Below, piece after piece: positions 45,905 to 56,399 of a DNA stretch of 64,000 bases; the stretch's first letter is position 1, and the number at the start of each line of letters is the position of its first letter. This stretch comes from Ananas comosus (Eukaryota; Streptophyta; Magnoliopsida; Poales; Bromeliaceae): NCBI RefSeq assembly GCF_001540865.1, contig NC_033631.1, positions 4,857,732-4,921,731 on the forward strand. The letters run 5' to 3'. The notes beneath the pieces were generated by a model that made no database searches, was not told where the DNA came from, and saw only the letters and a list, made by a program, of their open reading frames with translations. Made by a program: the position numbers and the translations under genes.

Positions 45905-46455
45905 GCACTAAAGGCGGTGAATGGTTCACCGCCTTTAGTGCAAATCCAAGAACCCGGGGAAAAAAAGGCTAAGTCCTGGACTCGGTGGTGTTTGCACGAA
46001 AGACGGTGAACCACTCGCAGTCTTTAATAAGACGGTGAACCATTCACCGTCTTATCTATGCCACAAACTCGGGCTGTTGACGGGAGATTTGCTGAGAAGG
46101 CGGTGAATGGTTTACACCTAGATAAGGTGGTAAACGATTCACCGCCTTTGTTAAGGCGGTAAACGAGTCACCGTCTTCTCTAGGCTACGCGAGGAATTGC
46201 TTAGAAGGCGGTGATATGCGGGGAATTGCTGAGAAGGGTCCACGCCTAGATAAGGCGGTAAACGATTCACCGCCTTTGTTAAGGCGGTAAACGAGTCACC
46301 GTCTTCTCGAGGCTACGTGGGGAATTGCTGAGAAGGCGGTGATACGCGGGGAATTGCTGAGAAGGAGGTGAATGGTCCACGCCTAGAGAAGACGGTGAAC
46401 CATTCACCGCCTTCAAGATGCGTTCCCAAAGACGGTGAACGGATCACCGTCTTTG
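45905..46455. repeat. Right subterminal hairpin-word array of the MULE
   Basis: GGCGGTGAATGGTTCACCGC, AAGACGGTGAACCATTCACC and related words recur, with GGGGAATTGCTGAGAAGG spacers. Within the array a block of about 110 bp is itself duplicated (46110-46200 and 46230-46340). Confidence 0.78.
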
Positions 46456-46716
46456 TGAGAAACGCTGACCTGGCGGCTGAGGTGGCGAGAGGAGGGTTAG
46501 TTTTACAAATAAAAGTTTCACAGGATTATTTTGGCAATTACGAAATTTCACAGGGTTATTTTGGCACTTATCTCATACTTCTGACTAGTGATTGGCTCCA
46601 ATACCAATCTGTAATGTGTCGCTCTTTAGAAAGGTCACTTATCCTAAAACTACTCGTTATCTTTTGACTCGTTTAACCCTCTTAACCGCTCAAAATACTA
46701 CAGTTGGTTTAAAAAA

Positions 46717-47073
46717 GGGCAAATTTCAAATGCTACCTGTGTGGTTTCACAATTTTTCACTTTAGTACCCTGTGGTTTAAAATGTATCAAGTTAGTACCC
46801 TGTGGTTTTATTTTCCTTTTTTCGTCAGCTCCTCCATTTATATTTTGTTAAATTATATATAAAACCTCATATACCCATCTTAGTTTATCGAATATTCACG
46901 CTCTAGTACCTTTTCGTTCTAATTTTGTCAGTAATTTAATGGAAAATAATTAGTAGAATGGCTAATAAAAAAAGAAAAATAAAATCGCAGGATACTAAAT
47001 TAATACACTTTAAACTACAGGATATTAAAGTGAAAAAGTGCGAAACTATATGGGTAGTATTTAAAATTTTTTC
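46717..47073. mobile_element. Second MITE of the 37982 family
   Basis: It has the same CCCTGTGGTTT, TTTTTCACTTTAGTACC and ATCAAGTTAGTACC words as 37982-38493. Its ends are GGGCAAATTTCAAATGC and, as the reverse complement of the right end, GAAAAAATTTTAAATAC. Flanks TTAAAAAAG and TTAAAAAGT suggest an imperfect 9-bp target duplication. Confidence 0.7.
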
Positions 47074-47250
47074 TTAAAAAGTTTTACGTTACTATACCTT
47101 ATATATATAATTATTTTCCATTATAAGAACGTCGTAGATAATCATATTGTAATTATTCTGGCACCCGATAGTTCCATATAAAACAAAAAAAATAATTATA
47201 GGTGATAAGGGACTACCAAGTACCAACCACATAAAAATAATAATAATATA

Positions 47251-47275
47251 NNNNNNNNNNNNNNNNNNNNNNNNN
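47251..47275. other. Assembly gap (25 N)
   Basis: A run of 25 Ns directly in front of the first visible exon of the transporter fragment. Upstream exons may be lost in it. Confidence 0.99.
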
Positions 47276-47287
47276 GGATCCTTGTAG

Positions 47288-47956
47288 TATTTATCAAATG
47301 CAGCACTTGCAAGAACCAGTGTTGCAAGCACTACTGTACTATCTTCTACTTCCGGGCTCTTTACTCTTTTCATCGGCATACTTTTGGGACAAGATACCTT
47401 AAATGCAGCAAAAGTTGTTGCTGTCTTCATCAGCATGGCTGGGGTTGTAATGACAACTATGGGCAAGACTTGGGCATCAGATGAGTCAGAATTGAGCTCT
47501 TCTGGGTAAGCTCATTGCGTATGTCTTGTTCTTTGTTATTTATAATCGAGATAAATTAATATGTACTCTTCATGCTTAAGGTTCTGAAACAAAGGTAAGC
47601 TAATTTTTTGAGAATATGTAAGATATTTATAATACCAGCTGTTTTTGTGATTGCCAAAGATTAATCTTCAGCAAGCATGCCATATTATGCAGGAATGGGA
47701 AGAGGTCTCTTACTGGTGATCTGTTTGGTCTTCTTTCTGCTATGACATATGGTCTTTTTACTGGTTGGATTTCATCCTCTTTACCCTTTGTTTTTCTTTC
47801 TCTATTATGGAATAGAGTGTATATAGTTTACCAGATTGTTTTACAATACTGCAGTGCTTCTCAAAAAGTTCTCTGGAGAGGAGGGAGAAAGAGTTGATAT
47901 TCAAAAGCTGTTTGGATATGTTGGACTCTTCACTCTTGTAGCTCTCTGGTGGCTTG
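47288..47956 (+). pseudogene. SLC35F/EamA-type transporter gene fragment (three exons)
   Basis: Exon 1 at 47288-47505 (acceptor TTGTAG; encodes YLSNAALARTSVASTTVLSS, then GLFTLFIGILLGQDTLNAAK and VVAVFISMAGVVMTTMGKTW). Exon 2 at 47693-47763 (KRSLTGDLFGLLSAMTYGLF). Exon 3 at 47855-47956 (VLLKKFSGEEGERVDIQKLF, GYVGLFTLVALWWL, donor GTAAGG). Frames join correctly across both introns and no stop is seen. The motifs match the plant vacuolar-membrane SLC35F5-like proteins of the drug/metabolite transporter superfamily, and the visible part covers about three or four membrane helices. The 5' exons fall in or beyond the gap at 47251. The expected 3' exons after 47956 are not found in the next 10 kb, so this is either a truncated copy or a gene broken by the assembly. 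Confidence 0.8.
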
Positions 47957-48579
47957 GTAAGGTCTATCATTGCATTATATAACTACATCAAGCTGGTAAC
48001 TGTACTATCATGTTGCATGTTAAGGAACATATGATCCATGTCATGAATGTTGTAAATGAGCTTTAGAAGTGCCTTTTTGGCCTTTGTTTAACTCTTTATG
48101 TTGTTCTTTTCTGATATCTCTAGATTTCTTTGCTTTTAGAATCATTACATATTAAATTCATTGTATTGCATTCAAACTTCTAAATAGTCATCTTCTTATG
48201 AATACATCTAATTCTTCATAGTCAGAAAATCTCCACTTAATTTGATAATCTTATAGGAATTTCATGTTTCTTCGACATTCCTATCAAAGACCTCGAGGAG
48301 TCTCCTCTTCCATTGTTTGTAACTTTAAACAAATCTTCCTTTAGTGAGACAATTGTCAAAAGTCCCTTTGTTAATCTCAACGTGTTTGCACTGTTGACCT
48401 ACAAGATGAATGCCTCAACAAATTGCCTACGAAGTTTTTCTAACTGCCTATTCCCCCTTCTTTTTCCCGAGTTGTTGGGCTCACCTGTGGTTTCTCTTTA
48501 ATGCATACTTATATCTTAGAGAACTTCCAACTTCCGCTCACAGAAAGTGGTGGTACGCTTAATTGGTTGACCATTCTCT

Positions 48580-48584
<5 letters not shown>
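47957..48584. other. Spacer after the transporter fragment; no further exon recognised
   Basis: I looked for the remaining SLC35F helices and found none. The open frame at 48313-48501 has no recognisable family. The composition near 48240-48500 is more balanced than the surrounding AT-rich DNA and may be an old transposon piece. Confidence 0.4.

Positions 48585-48620
<36 letters not shown>
48585..48620. repeat. TA microsatellite
   Basis: About 17 TA repeats, directly left of the foldback MITE. Confidence 0.9.
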
Positions 48621-48627
<7 letters not shown>

Positions 48628-48630
48628 AGT

Positions 48631-48884
48631 AGGGCTACTGTGCTATTAGGAGCACAACAGCCTTTGTGCTCCTAAGTTCTTGACCGCCTATCAAATTTGA
48701 TGGATAGTTAAGGTGAAAGAAAGAAGAGAAATTGAAAAGAAATTGGGTTTCTTAATTTCTCTTTTTTTTGAATTTCTCTCCAATTTGTCTTTTCTCTTTC
48801 ACCTTAACCACCCATCAAATTTGATGGGCGGTTAGGAACTTAGGAGCACAAGGACTGTTGTACTCCTAATAGCACAGTAGCCTT
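48631..48884. mobile_element. Foldback MITE (254 bp)
   Basis: It is almost entirely one long hairpin. AGGGCTACTGTGCTATTAGG on the left is mirrored at 48864-48884, and CACAACAGCCTTTGTGCTCC and ATCAAATTTGATGG also recur inverted. The loop is CT/GA-rich. Flanking simple repeats hide the target site. The head GGGCTACTGTGCTCCTAG resembles one end of foldback A (26246-26290). Confidence 0.85.
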
Positions 48885-49914
48885 ACTCTCTCTCTCTCTA
48901 TATATGGTGTAATTTACAATCTAGGAAAAATATGAGAATCAGAATGAAATTTGAAATTAACTTTGGTAATCATAAAGCCCATTGATAACATAACCTAACA
49001 TGAAAGGCAAGGTATGGTAACGCTCGGCCCAGGTTCCTAATCATTACTACCAACGAATCATTGCTGTAACGAGTATGATAACATAATTATATCTGGTCCG
49101 CTAGAGACAAATATATTATTTGGTTACGTTGATATCACAATCAATTTTAAACATCGTTGTCACGGTGCACCATGCACTATTACATGCCATGTTTGAAGCA
49201 ACCACAAACCAAGAATTAATCATCCCATTATGTGTAGCTTCAATTTACAATAATACCCCTATCAAATTTGTTGTCCCGAGGCGTTTCATTCAGGAGTCTT
49301 GATTTACTGTTATGTATTAATTTTATTTTTATCTTTTTTAAAATTTTTAAATTTTTAAATTTTATCTTTTAAAAATATCTGAATAATTTTTCGATGAAGG
49401 CAAAACTAATATGTGGCAGTGAATCAAGTGCTTTTCAATAAAGCGTCATTGTCGTTGGAGAGCTCTCCACTAAAATTTTATCTAATATATTACCCTCCTA
49501 TTGTACTCTTCATAAAGTAAAATACGATAATCGTGTTGACGCATTAGTGCCAATAACACACATAGCATGATAGATTTTATGCTAAATTGTACTTTGATTC
49601 TAAGGCTATGAATGGAATAATACTTTGATCTTCAAACTTCAATTTGATATAACTCCTAGCTTGAATTTTATAAATTATTATAATTAAGTCATACAATCTA
49701 ATTTAGTTAATTAATTGTATATTGATGTGTTGTTGATTTGAAAATGATGTCATATCTTAGCTATTGTTGCGTCACAATAATGCTTTGTTCGCTTGCACAT
49801 TGGCACATATTAATATTTAGTTCAGTAAATTAGTTCATGGGACTTACTTTGAAAGTAAGTTTGAATCATAATTTATAACAAAACAAAATTTTAAGAATCA
49901 AAACTGACCCCTCC

Positions 49915-50068
49915 CTAGAGCAGGTGGCAAAGGGCTTAGTGGTTGGTATCCGAGGTCCTAAGTTTGAAACTTAATTGATTCATATTTTCAGCTATGTTTT
50001 TTTTGAAATGAAATAAACAAAACGGATAGCGTGCTACCTATCTCTCTCAAAAAAAAAAAAAAAAAAAG
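49915..50068 (+). mobile_element. tRNA-derived SINE
   Basis: A-box-like GGTGGCAAAGGGCTTAGTGG at 49922-49941, B-box-like GGTCCTAAGTTTGAAAC at about 49952, a tail with ATAGCGTGCTACCTATCTC and a poly-A run at 50049-50067. Two related copies lie inverted at 58000 and 58633. RNA polymerase III boxes plus a poly-A tail define a SINE. Confidence 0.72.
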
Positions 50069-50246
50069 AATCAAAGCATCACAAACCTCATCATTTAAGA
50101 ACCAAAAGTATACAGATATTATTTCGTAAATACTACGTATACATTCAAAAGTGACTGTACACCCTACTCTCCATTCATCCAAGAGCGGAGAGTTGCGCAT
50201 TCTTGAATAGGTGGGGGGTAAGAAATAATACCTACTTTTAGGTATA

Positions 50247-50275
50247 CTAGTCAGTGCACGTGCGTTGCACGTATA
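50247..50275 (-). mobile_element. Helitron-type 3' terminus
   Basis: On the minus strand the hairpin CGTGCAACGCACG is followed about 9 nt later by CTAG and then a T, matching the hairpin-CTRR/T end of Helitrons. The body would extend to higher coordinates. I could not identify the 5' TC end, so only this terminus is called. Confidence 0.45.
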
Positions 50276-50929
50276 GATTTTTCTAATATAATTAAATAAA
50301 TCAATAAATTAGTGAATAAATAATATTATATTTAAATAGTAATGTCAGATTTAAAAAATTATAAAATATTACAAACTATGAACAAAATACTGGATAGAAA
50401 ATATAGTAAAATAAAAATATAAATTTGAACATCCATACATGAAAATAGTTTAGATTAAAATGAAGTAATAAAAGAAGAGTTAAATTCATTCTAATTTTAT
50501 TGTCTTAGTTGTCGTCATTGATGATCATTTTTTTTTTTTTTTAAGTGAGAAAACTTTGACTCGGTGATATTCATCACTGAAGCTTCGTCATCGTCTTCAA
50601 GAATTTTTTTATGAGTATAATTTAAAGAAAAAAAATCTTACTTCTTATTGATTCAAATTTATGTTTTTCATTTTGCTATATTTTCTATATATAATACTTA
50701 TGTGTATTTTGTTTATAGTTTGTAATATTTTATATGGGTACCTCTCAATTGAGTTATGAAATTTTGTTAGAAAAGAAAAAACAACTATTAGTTGAACAAA
50801 TAAAACATTCGATTGTATTCCTAGAAATATTAATGGTCAGGATGTAACCGATTGTTGTTACAAAATAAATGTCAAGTATTAAAGCAAAAGTTTTATTAAA
50901 ATAACAAGATAAAAGTGATAATTAATTAG

Positions 50930-51291
50930 GGCTAAATTACAGAAAATTTTCTATCAAAATTTGATTTTTCACATTCCCCCTGTCATTTAAAAACCTATAC
51001 TTTGCCCTCTTGTAAAATGAAAAATGTTCATTTCACCCCTTACCGTTAGTGATCCGTTAGAGTTCCGTTTATAAAATATTATTATATATATATTTATGTC
51101 AAAAATGCCCTCGGTCTTCTCTCCTGTTGGCAAAAATGATGAGGGGCAAAATAGTTATTTTGTCATCACAGTTATACCGTACCTCTTATGATTATTTTTT
51201 ATTTTACAAAGGAGCAAAGTGTAAGTTTTTAAATGACAGAGGGAAAAAGTAAAAATCAAGTTTTGACAGGAAGATTTTATATAATTTAGCC
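50930..51291. mobile_element. MITE with about 80-bp terminal inverted repeats
   Basis: The left end GGCTAAATTACAGAAAATTT and the reverse complement of the right end GGCTAAATTATATAAAATCT match. Similarity continues through TCAAAATTTGATTTTT and CTGTCATTTAAAAAC. Flanking 9-mers ATTAATTAG (50921) and ATTAATTAA (51292) differ at one base, consistent with a Mutator-type target duplication. Confidence 0.78.
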
Positions 51292-52959
51292 ATTAATTAA
51301 TTATTTTATATAATATTTTAGAGAAGACAATTAATTTACAAAGTGAAAGCAAGTTACTATGCAACTAATTCATCAAATCATCGAAAAATATGAAAGTAAA
51401 TTAAAAAGATTACTACAAGTACAATTTTATCGTATACAATTCACTCAAATATAAGTAAATAATCAATTTTTAAAAAAATTCAAAAAAAAGTACATATTAA
51501 CAAAAAAAAAATTTAAACAAATAATTTTACAAAACTAACTGTTCAGTAAGTGTATGAAGACCAATTAAATAAATATCACCAAATTGATTGAAATTCACAT
51601 AATATTCAGAATATTTTTTTCTAATAGTTCTTTTCTCTTCAAATTCAAGTTCTAATTAATGTCATTGCTTATGGCAACTTATATAGAAAAAATAGAGAAA
51701 TAATAAAAATAAATAATTTACAAATATCTAATAATTATTAATTGCATTTATTTAAAGTGTACACTTTTTTATTCAACCTTTTTATTTTTTTAAGAAATCT
51801 CTTTCTTTCTTGGACAAAATATATCTTCTCAATCTCTTCGTTTTTTAGAGAAGATACCTTTTCGCCAAAACTCTTAACTCCTCGTTTCTTGGAGGAACTT
51901 TTTCATATCTTGGAGAAGATACATCTCGATCCTTCCCACCACGTTTATCGGATGCCAAGACGATGAAGAAATCAAATATTAAATTTTTTATTTCTTTATT
52001 AATTGAAAAAGTTATAATATTTTTGTTTGTAGAAGAAAATATTTAAACCTCCATTTCTCCTATGCTTGAAAGATAAAAGGATTGCACATAATTTTTTTCT
52101 TTCTCTACTAATTGAAGAAACTATAAACTATTCATTTCTATGAGCACATACATTTCTTGGGCACTACCGGAAGAATAAAGGTCGTTGAGTCATATATATA
52201 TATATAAAGCACAATCATTCTAATTTATAAATTTAAAATTACAATTTAAACCTCTATAATATGTATTATTAGAATAAACTATTTATAAAAATTATATTTT
52301 TAAAAAATTATTTTAAAATTTAAAATTAAATATAAATTATTTACTATTTTTTTTAATATTGGCTATAGAAAATATCATACACAAGATGAATACTCTTTTT
52401 AATAAATCATTTACTTCCTATCAATAATAGAGGATGGAAAATGCCCACAACATCAACCATGAGCTAATAAACTTTATCTATCAGAATTTAAATTTAAATC
52501 CAAACAATCAAACAAATTATGTTTATCTATTTTGTAATTTTGCATTTTAAATATTACATCACTGATTTTTAAAGGTTAACTCTGGTACACTACATTTTTG
52601 TTTGTAGCTTCCTCATCGAAATTCGCAATGTAATTTATGAGTTTATTGGAACAAAATCACAATTATATTTTGTATACAAGAGAAGGAAAAATGTATTTAA
52701 ATTTAAGTCCAAAGAATTCAAAAAAATTATATTTATCTATTATATGATTTCACATATTTAAACTTTGCTTTATTAATTTTCAAAAATGAACTCTACTACA
52801 CTATATTTTTTTTCTCCTTCATGATCAAATTTGTCTTTTAATTTTTCTTGGTATAAAAGTAAAATTAAAGGTTATATTTTTAACCTTAAGACAATAATTG
52901 AAGTTTAGTGTTTTGTAAAATTTTATAAATATCTAATTTAATATAATTTTCTATATTAT
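51292..52959. other. AT-rich non-coding DNA with diverged repeat units
   Basis: No gene. A unit containing TTTAAATTTAAGTCCAAA, then TTTATCTATT and CTACACTATATTTTTTT occurs in diverged form at about 52480, 52690 and again at 53560, so part of the region is an old dispersed or tandem repeat. Confidence 0.45.
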
Positions 52960-53441
52960 TGTTGACGCCGGAACTTAGAGGGGACATGGAGATAGGACCA
53001 ATATAACACGATAAATACTCGACCCGCTGTAGAATCCACCACGTCAAACTCGAGCACACTCACCGCTATGCGGAATCTACCAACACAATGGTTGAGTAAC
53101 ACTCTTCTCTCACAGAAAATCCACCTAAAAGATAGGAGGAAGAAGAAATCCTTATTCTCAAATAAAAGTAGAAACTTCAACTTAACTTAACTTTCTTTTC
53201 ATTATAAAATCATTACTTATTTATAGGCTCTCAAATAACCCTTTATCTTCTCTATACATTAATACACTCTTTAATTTTATAGAGAAAGTAAAAGACACTT
53301 TTAGGAATACTAAAAGACACACACAATTCTAGACTATCATAACTCATTTTAAGAAAACGAAAAGACAATTATAGAAAAACAAAGGGACACACTTATTTCA
53401 AAACGAACATTTATTAAGCAATTAATGACTTCATCTATCAA
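52960..53441 (-). mobile_element. Possible solo LTR, copia-like
   Basis: The plus strand starts TGTTGACGCC and ends TTCATCTATCA. On the minus strand this gives TGATAGATGAAG ... GGCGTCAACA with a TATA box (CTATAAATAAG) at about 53215-53226. The segment interrupts the repeat units at 52690 and 53560, as an insertion would. Flanking 5-mers do not match, so the boundaries are tentative. Confidence 0.5.
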
Positions 53442-53819
53442 CTTTAGGAACGGTGTTAATTGTGATTTATAATTTAATTATACAACATTGTAATGAATAT
53501 CTAGATAGTAATTAGTTGACTTTACTTTTTTTATTTTCTAGATAAATATATTTTGTTTGGAAAAAGAAAACTCCAAACAATTCAACAAATAATATTATTT
53601 GTTTTATGATTTTGCATATTTAAACTTTGTTTTAATAGTTTTAAGAAATTAACCCTACTACACTATATTTTTTTCACCTTCATCATCATAATTCGTCATT
53701 TAATTTAAAATTTTGTTTGTACAAAAGTGTAATTGAAGGTTATATAGTTAAGACACTAATTGAAGTTTAGTATTTTGTAGAATTTTAAATATTTTTTAAA
53801 ATGATATAGAGAATTTAAA

Positions 53820-54347
53820 TTAAAAATAAGAATTGCTCTAATTTAAAATAATTTTCAACATTATAGTTATTTATAAGTTAATTATATAACATTATAATTA
53901 ATATCTAAATAATAATTAGTTGACTATAAGTTTTTTAGAATTTTGAGAATAAATGAATTTTGTTATGAAAAGAGAAAAAGTACTGCTTTTTCTTAAAAAA
54001 ATTTGAAAAATTTTGTTATACTGTAATTTTTTTTTGAAAAGTTCTGAGGCATAATAATAAATTTTAATTCTTGTTGATAGTAGTTAAAAATAAGAAATGC
54101 TCTAATTTAAAATAATTTTCAACATTATAGTTATTTATAAGTTAATTATATAACAATATAATTAATATCTAAAGAATAATTAGTTGACTATAAGTTTTTT
54201 AGAATTTTGAGTATAAATGAATTTTGTTATGAAAAGAGAAAAAATACTGCTTTTTCTTTAAAAAATTTGAAAATTTTTGTTATACTATAAATTTTTTTTG
54301 AAAAGTTCTGAGGCATAATAATAAATTTTAATTCTTGTTGATAGTAG
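53820..54347. repeat. Tandem duplication of a 264-bp AT-rich unit
   Basis: 53820-54083 and 54084-54347 are the same sequence with a few changes. Both start TAAAAATAAGAA and end TTGTTGATAGTAG. There is no coding potential. Confidence 0.88.
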
Positions 54348-55390
54348 GGCGTTCATCTAATCATATTAAGTTTTAAAATTTTATATTATTATTTATAATT
54401 TAATTATGTAAATTTATTGTTAATATTGAACTAATAATAAATTACCAAGATACCCTTGGTAGGAGGGGGTGAGGAAAACCCACCAAATATATTTGTTTAT
54501 AGTTAATATCAAGATTCCTTTGGTGGGGGAGATAATTAGGATTTTAAAAGGTACGTGCTAAGTAAATACAGAGACTACAATTTGGAGTACACTCGAAGGT
54601 ATCCATATCATTTGTCTTATTAATAGAATGGTCTCTCCAGTTATTGTGTGTGATCCTGGGAATGAGTTTTACTAGCCGTTGCGATTGGACATATATAATC
54701 GATCCTGATCACAAAGCATGTTTTTGAAAGGAGGCGGCGGTAACAAATAAGAAAGTTATGGATTTAAAATTAGCGAGAATTAAGGAATTTCATGTGAGTC
54801 CTCTGAGTTTGTGTATTAATATATATGAGGAATTTATTTTGAAAAGATTGAAAAGATGTGTCAGATGTTTAATTCGGATTTGGGCGTGTCAGTTTATGGA
54901 AAAAAGAATATCAAAACTTGTAAGTGGAGAAAATACTTTTCCTTGGTTATGTACTTTTGCGCGAAATAATAACCTTTGGCTAGGTGTTATCAGGAGCCGA
55001 AATATATAGAATACTTTTAAAATCGCTAAATTACTTACTAGATGCTATTATTGATTTTTGACCTGATGGTAAAAAAATTTGGCCGGTGGATTTAAAATTT
55101 ATAAGCACAAATAATTTAATACTTCTAAAAGCATTCCAAACCTATAAGTTGTAATTAGTTCAACATAAAATAATCGTCACCTAAAAAAGTATTTCTAGAA
55201 GTTCATTAATTATCTGGTTCAGTGGTTGACCGATAGATAACAGTAACGGGCACCTACATGGTATTGATAATAAATTATTGAATTTAATAACGCAAACGAT
55301 AAGGTAAAGCAAATAATAGAATCTCTTGTTTTAGTACGCACAAGCATTTACGTACTATAATTAATTTTCTCTGTCTCACTCTAGAGTGTG

Positions 55391-55426
<36 letters not shown>

Positions 55427-56140
55427 CTTTGGATTCGTGTGGTGGGTGCGTTAGTACCGAATTTATTAGTGCCTGACGACACGTACTCTGTCCCGCACCA
55501 GATACGGCTCCAATTTTGGGTATTCCTTTTTCTTTTCTCTTCTTTTCTTTTCTTTTTCTGTTCTTTTCTTTTCTAACGTGTGCGGTGCCGCAGTCCATGC
55601 AGCAACTAAAGCTCACCAGACAGAAATTGCTCTCCTTCGTACCCACAACTCAACGGATAGAGATTGAGAGAGCAAAGCACTGGACATGGATACGGGGCGA
55701 GCGCACGCGTACAGTGATTACTCGGTCAATCTCCACCGTCCATGCTCCCCGAGGCTCTGATCGAAGTTTTCGCCTACTAATTTTATTTCTAATAATATTG
55801 ATCGAAAATTCACGGTGAACGATGGAGAGAAATAAAAAAAATAATAAAAAAAAAAGCACACGGCGATTCAGCTGTCATGCTGAAAAAGGTTGTGGTTCGA
55901 GTAAGCGCTTTCCTACATTAACGCCGCTTTGCGAAAGCTTCTTCGAAAGGGACTTTCTCAGGATGAAACACTGCTGCAGCACTGGTTGGTCTTTGTTTGG
56001 ACGGTGGTGATCTATTTTGGGCATAGGATTCAACGGCGGAGGAATCTAGATTTCTACTCTCTCGGATAGGGATGTAATCTAGTTACAGAGCCATGTATAT
56101 ATATAATATTATATAATTATAACTAAGCAAAGGAAGTAAG

Positions 56141-56173
<33 letters not shown>

Positions 56174-56399
56174 GCAACTGAACAGAGGAAGAGAAAAGTC
56201 TTACACATTCTCTCTCAGCTCTCAACTACTGCTTGTTAATATTATCCATCAATCAGAGCCGTTTTCGATGATCTCCGATCTTCCATCGCCTGGATCGCTC
56301 ATCGACCGCACCAACGCGGACTCCGAACCTATAAATAATGAGGATGCGCCAAAAATTACCTTTTTAATAAATTACTCTGCACAATTTAAATTTTAAGAT
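54348..56399. other. Intergenic region left of the MAKR gene
   Basis: No gene recognised. It contains a GA microsatellite (55392-55423), a C/T-rich stretch (55520-55575) and a poly-A run (56143-56170). The open frame at 54758-55009 has no recognisable family. Confidence 0.5.
55392..55423. repeat. GA microsatellite
   Basis: About 16 GA units. Confidence 0.9.

Larger units (their letters stand above)
38547..46562 (+). mobile_element. MULE (about 8.0 kb) carrying transposase and a PMD gene
   Basis: Long terminal inverted repeats: the left end, AAAATAACCCTGTGAAATTT at 38547, is mirrored by the right end at 46543-46562. Similarity continues inwards for about 180 bp (AACTAACCCTCCTCTCGCC, then CACAAAGACGGTGA) before passing into arrays of GGCGGTGAAC/GTTCACCGCC hairpin words. 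Inside are a MuDR-type transposase (40319-43225) and a PMD gene (43311-45664), both plus strand. The 9 bp outside each end do not match, so the exact termini or the target duplication are uncertain. Both genes carry stops, so the copy is probably inactive. Confidence 0.85.

Noticed and set aside
38538..46571. A 9-bp target duplication for the large MULE
   Set aside because: CTTTTTTCG on the left and GGCACTTAT on the right do not match with the termini as I place them.
47092..47466. Minus-strand frame across the 25-N gap
   Set aside because: It includes the Ns and lies opposite clear transporter exons.
48313..48501. Possible last exon of the SLC35F gene
   Set aside because: The translation lacks the expected membrane helices and has no splice acceptor in the right frame.
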